Assembly: GCF_014490485.1 (NCBI RefSeq)
Contig: NZ_JACTVA010000018.1
Span: 25,626 to 89,625, forward strand
Reading direction: 5' to 3'
DNA: 64,000 bases
Source of the DNA: Teichococcus aerophilus
Lineage (GTDB): Bacteria > Pseudomonadota > Alphaproteobacteria > Acetobacterales > Acetobacteraceae
Shown: one piece after another, positions 50,188-58,561 of the stretch
Layout: each line of letters opens with the position of its first letter
Position numbering within the stretch: the stretch's first letter is position 1
The notes under the pieces: model-generated
What the model saw: only the letters and a program-made list of their open reading frames with translations
Database searches by the model: none
Told to the model about the DNA's origin: nothing
Translations under genes and position numbers: made by a program

Positions 50188-50891
50188 GCTGCTTGCAGGA
50201 GTTGCTCATAGGCCAGCGCATCGCGCACAACGCCCAGCGGAACTTCATACAAAGCAGCGACCCTTTCCATTGAACCCTCTGCTTGCACAGCATCAGCCAG
50301 CACAATGGTTGGCACACCATGCCTAGCAGCGATCGGCTGGCCAAAAGCGCGCTCAGGATCGATGACAATGCTGGCCTTGTTTTTGAAGGGGCGCCACCGG
50401 CGCACGGCGTCGTCCTCGATATCTAGATCTTTAAACGTACGCTCAATTGCTCGCTTGATGACGTACTGCCGGCCTTTGAGGTCCAGCAGCGTCTCCTCCT
50501 CAGCGTGGACCGCGCTTTCCAGGAATATCGTGCGCCCATCCGTGCGGAACTTGCTTGTCGAGAAAGGATGGGTATCTGCGACGCACTCCCGAGCGTACTC
50601 GATACAGCGACGGACGGTCTGGAGAGCCAGCCCAGCCTGCAGAAAAGCATCTACAAAGCGCAGTTCGATTAGATCTCTGAAGCCGAGTTCGATATGCTTT
50701 TCTGAACGAGGGAGCTGGGGCGTCCACAGCGGCGGCAGTTCGCTTCGTTTCTCGCCTTGGCCATGGTGATAACCGCCAAGCCAGCGGTTGATGTTCCGAG
50801 CCGGCAGCTGGAGCAGACGCGCGGCATCCGGCACGGTGTAGAAACCGATCCCAAGCGGTGCGACTGATGCATCTGCGGCGCGAGCGTTCAT
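50184..50891 (-). CDS. VapB45-type antitoxin (HTH plus DUF433-like)
   Basis: 235 residues. The N-terminal MerR-like HTH (FYTVPDAARLLQLPARNINRWLGG) is followed by HIELGFRDLIELRFVDAFLQAGLALQTVRRCIEYA and, at the end, a DUF433-like segment (RHGVPTIVLADAVQAEGSMERVAALYEVPLGVVRDALAYEQLL). Larger than ordinary VapB antitoxins, as in Mycobacterium VapB45. Precedes and overlaps the toxin. Its start at 50891 is about 70 bases from the iteron cluster, which might also act as its operator. Confidence 0.82.
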   Translation of the reverse strand: MNARAADASVAPLGIGFYTVPDAARLLQLPARNINRWLGGYHHGQGEKRSELPPLWTPQLPRSEKHIELGFRDLIELRFVDAFLQAGLALQTVRRCIEYARECVADTHPFSTSKFRTDGRTIFLESAVHAEEETLLDLKGRQYVIKRAIERTFKDLDIEDDAVRRWRPFKNKASIVIDPERAFGQPIAARHGVPTIVLADAVQAEGSMERVAALYEVPLGVVRDALAYEQLLQAA

Positions 50892-50960
50892 GGCTCCCGC
50901 AGGCTACCTGCCCGCAGAATTCGTGACCAGAGCTCATTTTAGACTGCTAAGCGGTGTCGC

Positions 50961-51066
50961 TGTGCCAACTGTGCCACCGCTGTGCCACCTAGGTGGCACA
51001 GCGTGGAACGAGCCACAGGCCATTGATTTTTCTAATCTTATCTATTGCTGTGCCACCTGTGCCACG
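50961..51066. other. Candidate replication origin: iteron-like cluster 2 around an AT-rich core
   Basis: Seven 9-base units of TGTGCCACC or its complement: 50961 (TGTGCCAAC), 50970, 50981, inverted 50992-51000, then 51049 and 51058 (last base G), plus a partial CCACAGGC between. Left and right groups flank an AT-rich stretch at about 51021-51048 (ATTGATTTTTCTAATCTTA). Iterons on both sides of an AT-rich core is the arrangement described for PICI origins bound by the Rep/primase. It lies between the VapB45 start and the integrase stop. Confidence 0.7.
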
Positions 51067-51093
51067 TCAAAACAGTAGTTCGCGTGAGACAAT

Positions 51094-52356
51094 TCAGGCC
51101 TGCGGCTCCGAAGCCCGCGCCTTCCCCGCCATCTGCTTCCGGATTTCTTCAGCCACTCGGTCAGCCGCGGCAATTAACACCGCGTCGAGATGGTGGACGT
51201 ACCGACCAGTGATGGTCCCAGAGGAATGGCCGATCATCGCAGCAATGGTCGGCTCGCTGTAACCGAGGTCTGCTGCGGTCGAGGCGAAGCTATGCCGCAG
51301 GGTGTGGAGGGTAATGCCAACCAGTCCCGCCTCCTTAGCCAGCCGCTCCCAGGCTCCCGGCAGGCCGCCATAGGGCTTCTGCGGATCACGGCCGGCTAAG
51401 ATATAAATGTGATCGCTTTCCTGCGGCGCTGCTGCCCCCAGCAGGTCCAGCACAGCCTGGCCGACTGGGCGGACAGACGCGCCCTCCTTGCTGTCCTCCA
51501 GCCGGAGAGCATGGCCGGCGGTGTCCACCTCAGACCATCGAAGCTTCTGTACTTCACCCCGGCGGCATCCAGTCAGAGCCAATAGGCGGATGGCCAGGGC
51601 AGCGGCAGAGTTGCCGCCCTCCGCATCCCACTTGGCCAGTGCCTTTCCGAGTTCGGCGTATGTCTCCGGGGTAAGCCGGGCCTTCTTTCGGCTATCAGCC
51701 GGCCGCTTTACCCCATGAACAGGGTTTGCCTGGATCACGCCCTCTGAAACTGCGAAGGAGAGGATGCCGCCCAGCAGGCCCATTGTGCGGGTGGCAGCCC
51801 CCTTACCGCCTTCGACGATGGACTTGCCTCGCAACTTGGCCGTCTTAATCGTCCTGGCCGCCTTGCCGGCCGCCACATCCCGCATGAAACGGGTCACATC
51901 AGCCCGCGTCAGATCCGTGACCTTCCGATTGCCGATTAGCGGCACAATATGCGCTCCGATCCGGCTCCGATCGGACGCCAAGGTGCTCGCCTTCTTTGCC
52001 GCGCCTCGTTTGCCCAGGATCAGCCCCTTATCGGCCGCTTGCAGATAGCGCTCGCATAGTTCCTGTACCGTCAGGGTCTTCCGCCGAGTGGCACGCTCTT
52101 CTGCCGGATCCCCACCCCTGGCCACCTGTCCCAGCAGTGACATGGCTTCCTTGCGAGCCTCATCTGGGGTTAGCCGCCCATGCAGGCCGATGTTGGCCCG
52201 GCGGCTCCGGCCGGCGCTGCGGTACTGGACCAGATACCCCTTCCTGCCGGACGGATAGACCCGCAGGCCGAAGCCCGGCAGTTCGTCACACCATAGGAAA
52301 TACTCGGCCGCCCGCGGCTCTGCGGCATCCACAATGCGTTTAGTGATCTTGGCCAA
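51094..52356 (-). CDS. Tyrosine-type site-specific integrase
   Basis: 420-residue P4-like integrase. The N-terminal arm-binding DUF4102 domain (LAKITKRIVDAAEPR...DELPGFGLRVYPSGRKGYLVQYR) is followed by a core-binding SAM-like domain and the catalytic domain with LTGCRRGEVQKLRW (Arg), HTLRHSFAST (His-x-x-Arg), MIGHSS and GRYVHH (Tyr). The TTG at 52356 has GGAG 8 bases upstream; longer in-frame starts (GTG 52389, TTG 52407) run into the arm-site repeats and are less likely. It integrates at tRNA-Arg; the right att site is 168 bases away. Confidence 0.95.
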   Translation of the reverse strand: MAKITKRIVDAAEPRAAEYFLWCDELPGFGLRVYPSGRKGYLVQYRSAGRSRRANIGLHGRLTPDEARKEAMSLLGQVARGGDPAEERATRRKTLTVQELCERYLQAADKGLILGKRGAAKKASTLASDRSRIGAHIVPLIGNRKVTDLTRADVTRFMRDVAAGKAARTIKTAKLRGKSIVEGGKGAATRTMGLLGGILSFAVSEGVIQANPVHGVKRPADSRKKARLTPETYAELGKALAKWDAEGGNSAAALAIRLLALTGCRRGEVQKLRWSEVDTAGHALRLEDSKEGASVRPVGQAVLDLLGAAAPQESDHIYILAGRDPQKPYGGLPGAWERLAKEAGLVGITLHTLRHSFASTAADLGYSEPTIAAMIGHSSGTITGRYVHHLDAVLIAAADRVAEEIRKQMAGKARASEPQA

Positions 52357-52376
52357 GGTGCGTTCTCCGCCTGTTT

Positions 52377-52405
52377 CCGGAAGCGCCACGGAAGCAGCCG
52401 GAAGC
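52377..52405. promoter_or_regulatory. Candidate integrase arm-type sites, right end
   Basis: Three direct octamers: CCGGAAGC 52377-52384, ACGGAAGC 52388-52395, CCGGAAGC 52398-52405. The first two match the pair at 35601-35619 in order and spacing. They lie just upstream of the integrase start, so integrase may repress itself here. Confidence 0.6.
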
Positions 52406-52524
52406 AAATCCGGGAGTTTCCGCGAAATGGCGCGGGCTTACCGAAGCGGAAAATATCACCTGTTTCCAGCGGCTTATCCATCCCAAGCCGCTCCGGGAAA
52501 ACCCGGGCGAACCTTTATCTTCGA

Positions 52525-52572
52525 CCCTCCGAAGGCAGAGGTCGAAGGTTCGAATCCTTTCGGGTCCGCCAG
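52525..52572. repeat. attR: right 48-base direct repeat
   Basis: Exact copy of 35507-35554 (3' part of tRNA-Arg). It lacks the 5' half of the tRNA and so is not a tRNA gene. Host sequence resumes at 52573. Confidence 0.95.
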
Positions 52573-52855
52573 GTTCTCCTGACAGCATGATTCTCCGTCA
52601 TAGACCTTCCCGTTCTCCGTGGAAGCGGGGCGGTTGGATGTCTTGGCGGCAGCACTGCTGGCCACTGGGGCGGAGAGTGCCAAGCGGCCATCCGCCCGCA
52701 AGCTGTCATCTGGCGCATCCCATCCGCATCATGGCCTTCGTAGGCTGGCATGTCCGCCACCAGCCCGACCCCCTACACTCTTCCGCATCGCCTGGAAGGC
52801 CGCCCTCCATCAGGGACGGATCGGCCGAGGCGTCCTGACAAGGAAGGAGTTGCCG

Positions 52856-52960
52856 GTGTTACTCGGCCAGGCGCTTGACTACATCGCCCAGCATCGGACG
52901 GGCGTCATCATCATGGTGGCGGTCCTGTTCGTGACCTTGTGGTACCGGAACCGTCGCTAA
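52856..52960 (+). CDS. Small membrane protein (34 aa)
   Basis: 34 residues, MLLGQALDYIAQHRTGVIIM continuing with VAVLFVTLWYRNRR: one transmembrane helix with a basic end, so probably inner membrane with cytoplasmic C-terminus. The GTG at 52856 has a strong AAGGAAGGAG 6 bases upstream; TTG 52850 is too close to it. No family recognised. First of a run of small genes downstream of the element. Confidence 0.6.
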   Translation: MLLGQALDYIAQHRTGVIIMVAVLFVTLWYRNRR

Positions 52961-53006
52961 CGCGCCCGGGCCGCAACCTGCCCCGCCAGAGAACCGGAGG
53001 ATGGAC

Positions 53007-53240
53007 ATGGAGCGACAGCACCCCGCGCAAACCGTATCGGAGCCGGCCAAGACCCGGCCGCCCGCCCCGCTGCATCCGGAGGAGATGAATGCCAGGGTCG
53101 CCCTCACCCTGAGTGGCGGCAGCTCCTTCGTGGCGACGGCGCGGGCGACGCCGGCCGGGCTGGTGGCGGTCGGCGTACTGGTGTCCGCCATCCTGCTCTC
53201 CACCGCCGCCCTGGTCCGGGCAGCGAAGCGGCAGGTCTGA
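53007..53240 (+). CDS. Small membrane protein (77 aa)
   Basis: 77 residues: MERQHPAQTVSEPAKTRPPAP, then NARVALTLSGGSSFVATARATPAGLVAVGVLVSAILLSTAALV with a single C-terminal transmembrane helix and RAAKRQV. GGAGG is directly joined to ATG 53001, so I take ATG 53007, at 6 bases. Unknown function; 46 bases after the 34-residue gene. Confidence 0.65.
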   Translation: MERQHPAQTVSEPAKTRPPAPLHPEEMNARVALTLSGGSSFVATARATPAGLVAVGVLVSAILLSTAALVRAAKRQV

Positions 53241-53271
53241 TGGGCAAGCGGCGTCCTCCCGGGCCTGGCGG

Positions 53272-53598
53272 GTGAGGAACGCGCTTCGCTGCCTGGTCAT
53301 CCTCGGCCTCGTGGCGCAGGGGCTGCTGGCCTATGCCTATCGGCAGGAGCTGGCCTGGATGCTCCGTGGGCAGGGTGGGCCACCGTCGCCGGTCGCGCTC
53401 CTGATGTTCCTCTCCCCCGCCATCCTGGGCCTCGGCGGCGCTGCCGCGGCCGGGGCGCTGCGCCGCCGTGGTTCCGGGTGGGCCTGGCTGGCAGCCCTGG
53501 TGCCGATGGCGTTCCTGGCCCTGGGCTGCGGCGGGGCGCTGTACTTCACCCTCTTCCCACCACCGATGCATGGCGGCAGCCAAGGGCTGCCGTTGTAA
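53272..53598 (+). CDS. Integral membrane protein, three predicted helices (108 aa)
   Basis: 108 residues from GTG 53272: LRCLVILGLVAQGLLAYAY, VALLMFLSPAILGLGGAAAAGAL and WLAALVPMAFLALGCGGALYFTLF are three hydrophobic helices joined by basic loops. It ends in PMHGGSQGLPL. Start support is weak (GGCGG upstream). Unknown family; follows the 77-residue gene by 31 bases, probably cotranscribed. Confidence 0.6.
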   Translation: MRNALRCLVILGLVAQGLLAYAYRQELAWMLRGQGGPPSPVALLMFLSPAILGLGGAAAAGALRRRGSGWAWLAALVPMAFLALGCGGALYFTLFPPPMHGGSQGLPL

Positions 53599-53766
53599 TG
53601 CCAAAGCCGCGGCCGAAATCGGCCTCCCGGCATAGCGGTTCGGGCTTCGTGGCAGGCGGGGCTGGCCGCCACGCGCCGCATTGCCGAGGCCAGCCCGAAT
53701 CCGATCGGTATCGTTAACAGATTTTTCTTGTTCTTGCTTTGTTCATGGTAGTAGAACGGGTGAGCC

Positions 53767-54081
53767 ATGACCCGATCCTCCCCCTCCATCATCCAAATCG
53801 CACGGTCCGGCTCCCTGCTTTCCACCCCCCTGGAGCAGCTCGTCGGCCTCAGCGTGGTCGCCCATTGCGGTGACCCGGACTGCCCTGCACCCCGGCCCAT
53901 CCCGGTGGCCGAGGTGCTGGCGAACCATCGCGGCTCCTGCGTCGAAGACGTGGCGGGGTCGTTCTACTGCACGGCGTGCAGCAGGAACGCCCGTGCCGTT
54001 TCTCTCCGTCAGGAATGCCGGGGCGGCGGCTGGATTCTGCAACCCGTGGTGACCCCCGCCTACCTGCCGGGACTGCAATAG
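53767..54081 (+). CDS. Small zinc-ribbon-like protein (104 aa)
   Basis: 104 residues with several cysteines: HCGDPDCPAPRPIPV and SCVEDVAGSFYCTACSRNARAVSLRQECRGGGWIL. CxxxxC and CxxC pairs may bind zinc. No family recognised. An AT-rich promoter-like stretch (TTAACAGATTTTTCTTG near 53715) precedes it. Convergent with fdhD across repeat F. Confidence 0.6.
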   Translation: MTRSSPSIIQIARSGSLLSTPLEQLVGLSVVAHCGDPDCPAPRPIPVAEVLANHRGSCVEDVAGSFYCTACSRNARAVSLRQECRGGGWILQPVVTPAYLPGLQ

Positions 54082-54246
54082 GCTTTGTGATCATGGGCGG
54101 CGTCTGGCTCTGCCGCCCACTTCATCCCTGTCGTTAAGCCGGTGACCGATGCGCCATCCCCGCTGCCTTCAGCAGCCGGTCGCCCAAACGAAGCAAGGAC
54201 CGCTGCATAGCTCCTAGCGCCCCCCTGACGGCCTAAGGCGCCAACG

Positions 54247-54303
54247 CAAAACTCGCAGAAAGAAAGATGGGGTCCGGGGAATTCCTTCCCCGGCCTTTCT
54301 TAC
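54247..54303. repeat. Intergenic repeat, family 1, single right-hand arm (copy F)
   Basis: A-rich tract then GGGGTCCGGGGAATTCC and TTCCCCGGCCTTTC. On the minus strand it is a hairpin followed by a T-rich run 17 bases after the fdhD stop and so is its probable terminator. Nothing else seen in the 238-base gap. Confidence 0.82.
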
Positions 54304-54319
54304 ACCAAGAAGCGCCTGG

Positions 54320-55147
54320 TCAGCTCAGCCGGCGGGCATGCTCCCCACGGAGCCGCCCCGCGCCGGTAAAGACCTCGTAGCGATTGCCGCGCACGCCGGC
54401 GATCAGGGTCAGGCCGCATTCCTCGGCCAGGCGGATCGCCGTGGCGGTGGGGGCGGAGACGGCCAGCAGGATGGCGGTGCCCAGTGCCGCCGTCTTCTGC
54501 ACCATCTCCACCGACACGCGGCTGGTCAGCACCACCGCGCCGGCCTCGGGCGCGAGGGCCATGCGGGTCACCGCCCCCGCCAACTTATCGAGTGCGTTGT
54601 GCCGGCCGACATCCTCGCGCACCGCCAGCATGCCGGCCTCGCGGTGCCAGAAGCCGGCGGCGTGGGCGCAGTGGGTCGCGCGGTGCAGGGTCTGGCTCGC
54701 TTCCATGGCCGTCATGGCCCGGGCGATGTCCGGCACGGCGATGCTGGCGTCGGAGACGACGGGGCATACGCTGCGCATCGCCGCGTCCAGGCTCTCGATG
54801 CCGCAAAGTCCACATCCGACCGGGCCGGCCAGGCGCCGCCGGCGCTTGTGCAAGGCTTCCAGGCGGTGCTCGGCCAGATCCATCCGCAATTCCACGCCGT
54901 TGGGGTGCGGGACGATGTCCAGGCCCTGGATCTCGCTGGGGTGGCTGACGATGCCTTCGGTCAGGCTGAAGCCGTAGGCGAAGTCCTCCAGCGCCGCCGG
55001 CGTCGCCATCATCACCGCGTAGGTCGCGTGGTTATAGACGAAGGCGACGGGAACTTCCTCGGCCACCGCACGCATGTCGGGGCCGGGTTGCGCGCCGCCC
55101 TGCAGCAGCGGCACCAACTGGGCCGTATCCGTCAGCGTGTGCAGCAT
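54320..55147 (-). CDS. fdhD: Formate dehydrogenase accessory sulfurtransferase FdhD
   Basis: 275 residues. FdhD passes sulfur to the molybdenum cofactor of formate-dehydrogenase-like enzymes; its redox cysteines are in the CGLCG loop (VGCGLCGIES). Other marks: YGFSLTEGIV, HCAHAAGFW and VREDVGRHNALDKLAGA. ATG 55147 has GAGGAGG 6 bases upstream; upstream methionines at 55165 and 55276 are less supported. Divergent from the FdhF/YdeP-like gene, its likely client, across 158 bases. Confidence 0.94.
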   Translation of the reverse strand: MLHTLTDTAQLVPLLQGGAQPGPDMRAVAEEVPVAFVYNHATYAVMMATPAALEDFAYGFSLTEGIVSHPSEIQGLDIVPHPNGVELRMDLAEHRLEALHKRRRRLAGPVGCGLCGIESLDAAMRSVCPVVSDASIAVPDIARAMTAMEASQTLHRATHCAHAAGFWHREAGMLAVREDVGRHNALDKLAGAVTRMALAPEAGAVVLTSRVSVEMVQKTAALGTAILLAVSAPTATAIRLAEECGLTLIAGVRGNRYEVFTGAGRLRGEHARRLS

Positions 55148-55305
55148 CTCCCGCCTCCTCGCCATGGCGATGCAGGGAGGACGCGGCAGAGCGGGTTTGG
55201 TTGCAGCGCCGCGCCAAGGCTGCTCCGCAACCCTTTTGGCCACAGCTCTGTTTTGGTCCTGACGAGGCGGCCGCATGGCCGAACCCCCGACGCAGGAGCG
55301 TGACC

Positions 55306-57591
55306 ATGACCGATGACGTCGAACATGTGCCGTATGACGGGCCTTCCGGTGGCTGGGGTTCGGTCAAGTCGCTCAAGACCATCCTGCGGCGGGAAGGCCA
55401 TTCGGTCAGCACCAGCCTGGCGCTGCGCAAGCAGAACAAGGACGACGGCTTCATGTGCGTCTCCTGCGCCTGGGCCAAGCCGAACCCGCCGCATCTGTTC
55501 GAGTTCTGCGAGAACGGCGCCAAGGCCACCGCCTGGGACCTGACGAGCGAGCGACTGGAGCCTGACTTCTTCGCCAGACATACCGTCACTGAACTGGAAA
55601 GCTGGAGCGACCATCAGCTGGAGCAGGGCGGCCGCCTGACCGAGCCGATGAAGTGGGACGCGGCGACGGACCGCTACCTGCCCCTGCCCTGGGACCAGGC
55701 CTTCGCGGAGATCGGTACCGCGTTGCGTGGCATGAAGCCGGATGAAGCGATCTTCTACGCCTCCGGCCGCGCCAGCAACGAAGCGTCCTACATGTACCAG
55801 CTGCTGGCACGCATGTACGGCACCAACAATCTGCCGGACTCGTCCAACATGTGCCACGAGAGCACCTCGGTGGCGCTGCCCAAGACCATCGGCGTACCGG
55901 TCGGGACGGTCACGCTGGATGATTTCGAGCATACCGACCTGATCCTGATCTTCGGCCAGAACACGGCGACGAACAGCCCGCGCATGTTGCACCAACTGGA
56001 TGAGGCCAGCCGGCGCGGCGTGCCGATCATCACCATCAACCCGCTGCGCGAGAAGGGGCTGGAACGCTTCACCAACCCGCAGAACCCGGTGCAGATGCTG
56101 CTGTCACCCTCGACGCGGATCACCGCGCAATACTTCCAGCTGCGCCCGGGTGGCGACCTCGCGCTGCTGACCGGCCTGTGCAAGAGCCTGATCGAGGCGG
56201 AGGACAACGGCGCCACGGTGCTGGACCAGGCCTTCATCGCCCAGCACACCCATGGGTTCGAGGCTTTCGCGCGCGCCATGCGGGGGCATGACTGGAAGGA
56301 GATCGAACGCCACTCCGGTCTGACCCACGCGCAGGTCGAGGACATCGCGACCCTCTATACGCGGGCGAACAAGGTCATGGGCGTCTACGGCATGGGGCTC
56401 ACGCAGCACCGCGCCGGCGTCGACAACGTGCAGATGCTGGCGGCGCTGCTGTTCCTGCGCGGCAATATCGGCAAGCAGGGCGCCGGCATCTGCCCCGTGC
56501 GCGGCCATTCCAACGTGCAGGGCCAGCGCGCCGTCTGGATCACCGAGAAGCCGGAGCTCGCACCGCTGGACAAGCTGGGCGAGATGTACGGCTTCAGCCC
56601 ACCGCGTACGAAGGGCACCGACGTGGTCGATGCCGCCGGCAAGGTCATCAAGGGCCAGGCCAAGGCAGTCATCCAGCTCGGCGGCAACCTCGTCCGCTCC
56701 CTGCCCGAGCACCGGCTGCTGGAGCCCGCCTGGCGCAAGCTGCCGCTGACGGTGATGATCACCACCAAGCTCAACCGCAGCCACCTGATCCATGGCCGCG
56801 CCGCCTACCTGCTGCCCTGCCTCAGCCGCATCGAGATCGACCGCCAGGCCACCGGGCCGCAGGTGGTCTCGATGGAGGACAGCACCTCCTTCATCCACCC
56901 TTCGCACGGGATGCGGGAGCCGGCCAGCGAGCACCTGCTGTCGGAGCCCGCCATCATCGCCGGCATCGCCAAGGCCACCCTGCCATCCAACCCGAAGCCG
57001 GACTGGGATGCCTGGGTGGGCAATTACGAGCTGGTGCGGGAGGCGATCGCTGAGACCTTCCCCAAATGGTACAAGGACTACAACCAGCGCATGCGCCAGC
57101 CTGGTGGCTTCCACCGTGCCAACCCGGCACGGGAACGCATCTGGGAAACCAAGACTGGCAAGGCCAACTTCCTGCCGCCCAAGAGCCTGGACGCCAACAA
57201 AGACACGCCGGTCGAAGGCTTCGGCACCTTCGCGCTGATGACCATCCGCAGCAACGACCAGTTCAACACCACAATCTACGGCTACGACGACCGCTTCCGC
57301 GGCATCAACGGCAGCCGCGAGGTGGTGATGATGAACGAGCGGGACATGGCCCGCCTGGCCCTGGCGCCCGAGCAGCGCGTCTCCCTGATCACCGTCGCCG
57401 ATGACGGCGTGCACCGGGAAGTCGGGAACCTCCAGGTCGTGCCGTTCGACATCCCGGAAGGCGCCCTGGCGGCCTACTACCCGGAATGCAACCCGCTGCT
57501 GCCACTCTGGCACCACGCGGAGGAAAGCCACGTGCCGGCGGCCAAGACCATTCCCGTCAAGGTTCGCCGGATGTCACCAGCGGCGCCATAG
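55306..57591 (+). CDS. FdhF/YdeP-family molybdopterin oxidoreductase
   Basis: 761-residue bis-MGD enzyme related to formate dehydrogenase H and acid-resistance protein YdeP. The N-terminal iron-sulfur region is reduced to MCVSCAWAKP. The molybdenum-ligand position is NMCHESTSVALP, a cysteine where FdhH has selenocysteine. Further marks: LILIFGQNTATNSPR, LFLRGNIGKQGAGICPVRGHSNVQG, and a C-terminal MGD-binding domain (FALMTIRSNDQFNTTIYGYDDRFRG). The true reaction of this family is unsettled. AGGAG lies 8 bases before ATG 55306. Paired divergently with fdhD. Confidence 0.93.
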   Translation: MTDDVEHVPYDGPSGGWGSVKSLKTILRREGHSVSTSLALRKQNKDDGFMCVSCAWAKPNPPHLFEFCENGAKATAWDLTSERLEPDFFARHTVTELESWSDHQLEQGGRLTEPMKWDAATDRYLPLPWDQAFAEIGTALRGMKPDEAIFYASGRASNEASYMYQLLARMYGTNNLPDSSNMCHESTSVALPKTIGVPVGTVTLDDFEHTDLILIFGQNTATNSPRMLHQLDEASRRGVPIITINPLREKGLERFTNPQNPVQMLLSPSTRITAQYFQLRPGGDLALLTGLCKSLIEAEDNGATVLDQAFIAQHTHGFEAFARAMRGHDWKEIERHSGLTHAQVEDIATLYTRANKVMGVYGMGLTQHRAGVDNVQMLAALLFLRGNIGKQGAGICPVRGHSNVQGQRAVWITEKPELAPLDKLGEMYGFSPPRTKGTDVVDAAGKVIKGQAKAVIQLGGNLVRSLPEHRLLEPAWRKLPLTVMITTKLNRSHLIHGRAAYLLPCLSRIEIDRQATGPQVVSMEDSTSFIHPSHGMREPASEHLLSEPAIIAGIAKATLPSNPKPDWDAWVGNYELVREAIAETFPKWYKDYNQRMRQPGGFHRANPARERIWETKTGKANFLPPKSLDANKDTPVEGFGTFALMTIRSNDQFNTTIYGYDDRFRGINGSREVVMMNERDMARLALAPEQRVSLITVADDGVHREVGNLQVVPFDIPEGALAAYYPECNPLLPLWHHAEESHVPAAKTIPVKVRRMSPAAP

Positions 57592-57606
57592 AGTTTGGGT
57601 TAGGTT

Positions 57607-57850
57607 GGGAGAAGGTCGGGGAAAGAATTCCCCGGACCCCTTCTTTCTTTTCTCCAGTTTCTGCTGTCGTGGCTGTTGGAGGGTCGGTCTTGAAGGATGA
57701 CTGGGTGCGCGGGAGGTCTTGGACCTCCGGCTGAGGGTTCAGCCCGCGTGGCCAACGCTATAATCAGGAACGGGTCCGGCTTCAGTCCTGCAGAGTGTTG
57801 CCAAACTCGTGGAAAAAAGAGGGGCTGGGGAATTCTTTCCCCAGCCCCTC
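57607..57850. repeat. Intergenic repeat, family 1, copy E
   Basis: Left arm GAAGGTCGGGGAAAGAATTC with hairpin and T-rich tail 16 bases after the FdhF/YdeP stop; inner CGGGAGGTCTTGGACCTCCGG hairpin and GGTTCAGCCCGCGTGG block; right arm at about 57803-57850 with GGGGCTGGGGAATTC and TTTCCCCAGCCCC. Only one flanking gene ends here. No gene is seen in 57592-58010. Confidence 0.83.
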
Positions 57851-58010
57851 TCCCTACCCACCGAGCCACTCACCATGCGTAATTAGGGCAGGCCTGGGCT
57901 TGGAAGTGGGGTATGCTTTGCCCACATCCGGCCTGCCCAAGGCCACGCTCAGGAAGGCGTATGCTCCTCTTGTCTCGTTCACGCTGCCCGCATTCCGTTG
58001 GCGCCTGTTG

Positions 58011-58244
58011 ATGGCGCCTCGGCTCTGGTCCCTCGGTGTGTTCCTGGTTGCCATCGGCATCGCCGCGCATGTGGTGGGGTGGGAGACGCTGTTGTGGATT
58101 CCCCGTACGGTGATGGATTGGCTGGCCTGGATCCCGGCCGAGATCATCGGTGCCGTCCGCGCATCCCCGGCCACGACGGGGCTGATCCTGCTGGGCGTCG
58201 TGTGCATGGTGGTGGCGCGGGTGATGATGCGTCGGCGCGGCTAG
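58011..58244 (+). CDS. Small membrane protein, two helices (77 aa)
   Basis: 77 residues: MAPRLWSLGVFLVAIGIAAHV (helix 1), a middle LWIPRTVMDWLAWIPAEIIGAV that is amphipathic, and ATTGLILLGVVCMVVARVMM (helix 2), ending RRRG. No clear ribosome site before ATG 58011, so the exact start is uncertain. Unknown function. Confidence 0.5.
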   Translation: MAPRLWSLGVFLVAIGIAAHVVGWETLLWIPRTVMDWLAWIPAEIIGAVRASPATTGLILLGVVCMVVARVMMRRRG

Positions 58245-58464
58245 GCGCCAGGGCACGGGCCGGGTCCGCCGCCAGGCCGAGATCGGCACTGAGCGTCGCG
58301 TGGCCATCCATTAAAAGCCAGCTTGCCGCGCCCGCCTTTGGGCGGAACAGCGGCAACCGGCCCGAAGATGCTTTTCCATACGGCATATCAGGCCTCTATC
58401 GCCCGACCCCTACCCGCCCCTTCTGGTGTCGTCAGGGGCGTCCGCTCCCAATCCAGAAGCGTCA

Positions 58465-58520
58465 CGCCAACTCGCAGAAAAGAAAGAAGGGGTCCGGGGA
58501 ATTCTTTCCCTGGCCTTCCT
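58465..58520. repeat. Intergenic repeat, family 1, single right-hand arm (copy G)
   Basis: CTCGCAGAAAAGAAAGAAGG then GGTCCGGGGAATTCTTTCCC, the same inverted arm as elsewhere. No minus-strand gene ends here, so it looks like a solo remnant. The 317-base gap 58245-58561 holds nothing else recognisable. Confidence 0.75.
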
Positions 58521-58561
58521 CCCACCAACCCGCTGGCACGCGGCTTGCAGACCGCCCTTGT

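Noticed and set aside
50961..51066. CRISPR array from repeated TGTGCCACC
   Set aside because: Units are 9 bases, partly tandem and partly inverted, with no regular spacers and no cas genes.
52525..52572. Second tRNA-Arg gene
   Set aside because: Only the 3' 47 bases are present, without D arm or 5' acceptor strand; it is the attR repeat.
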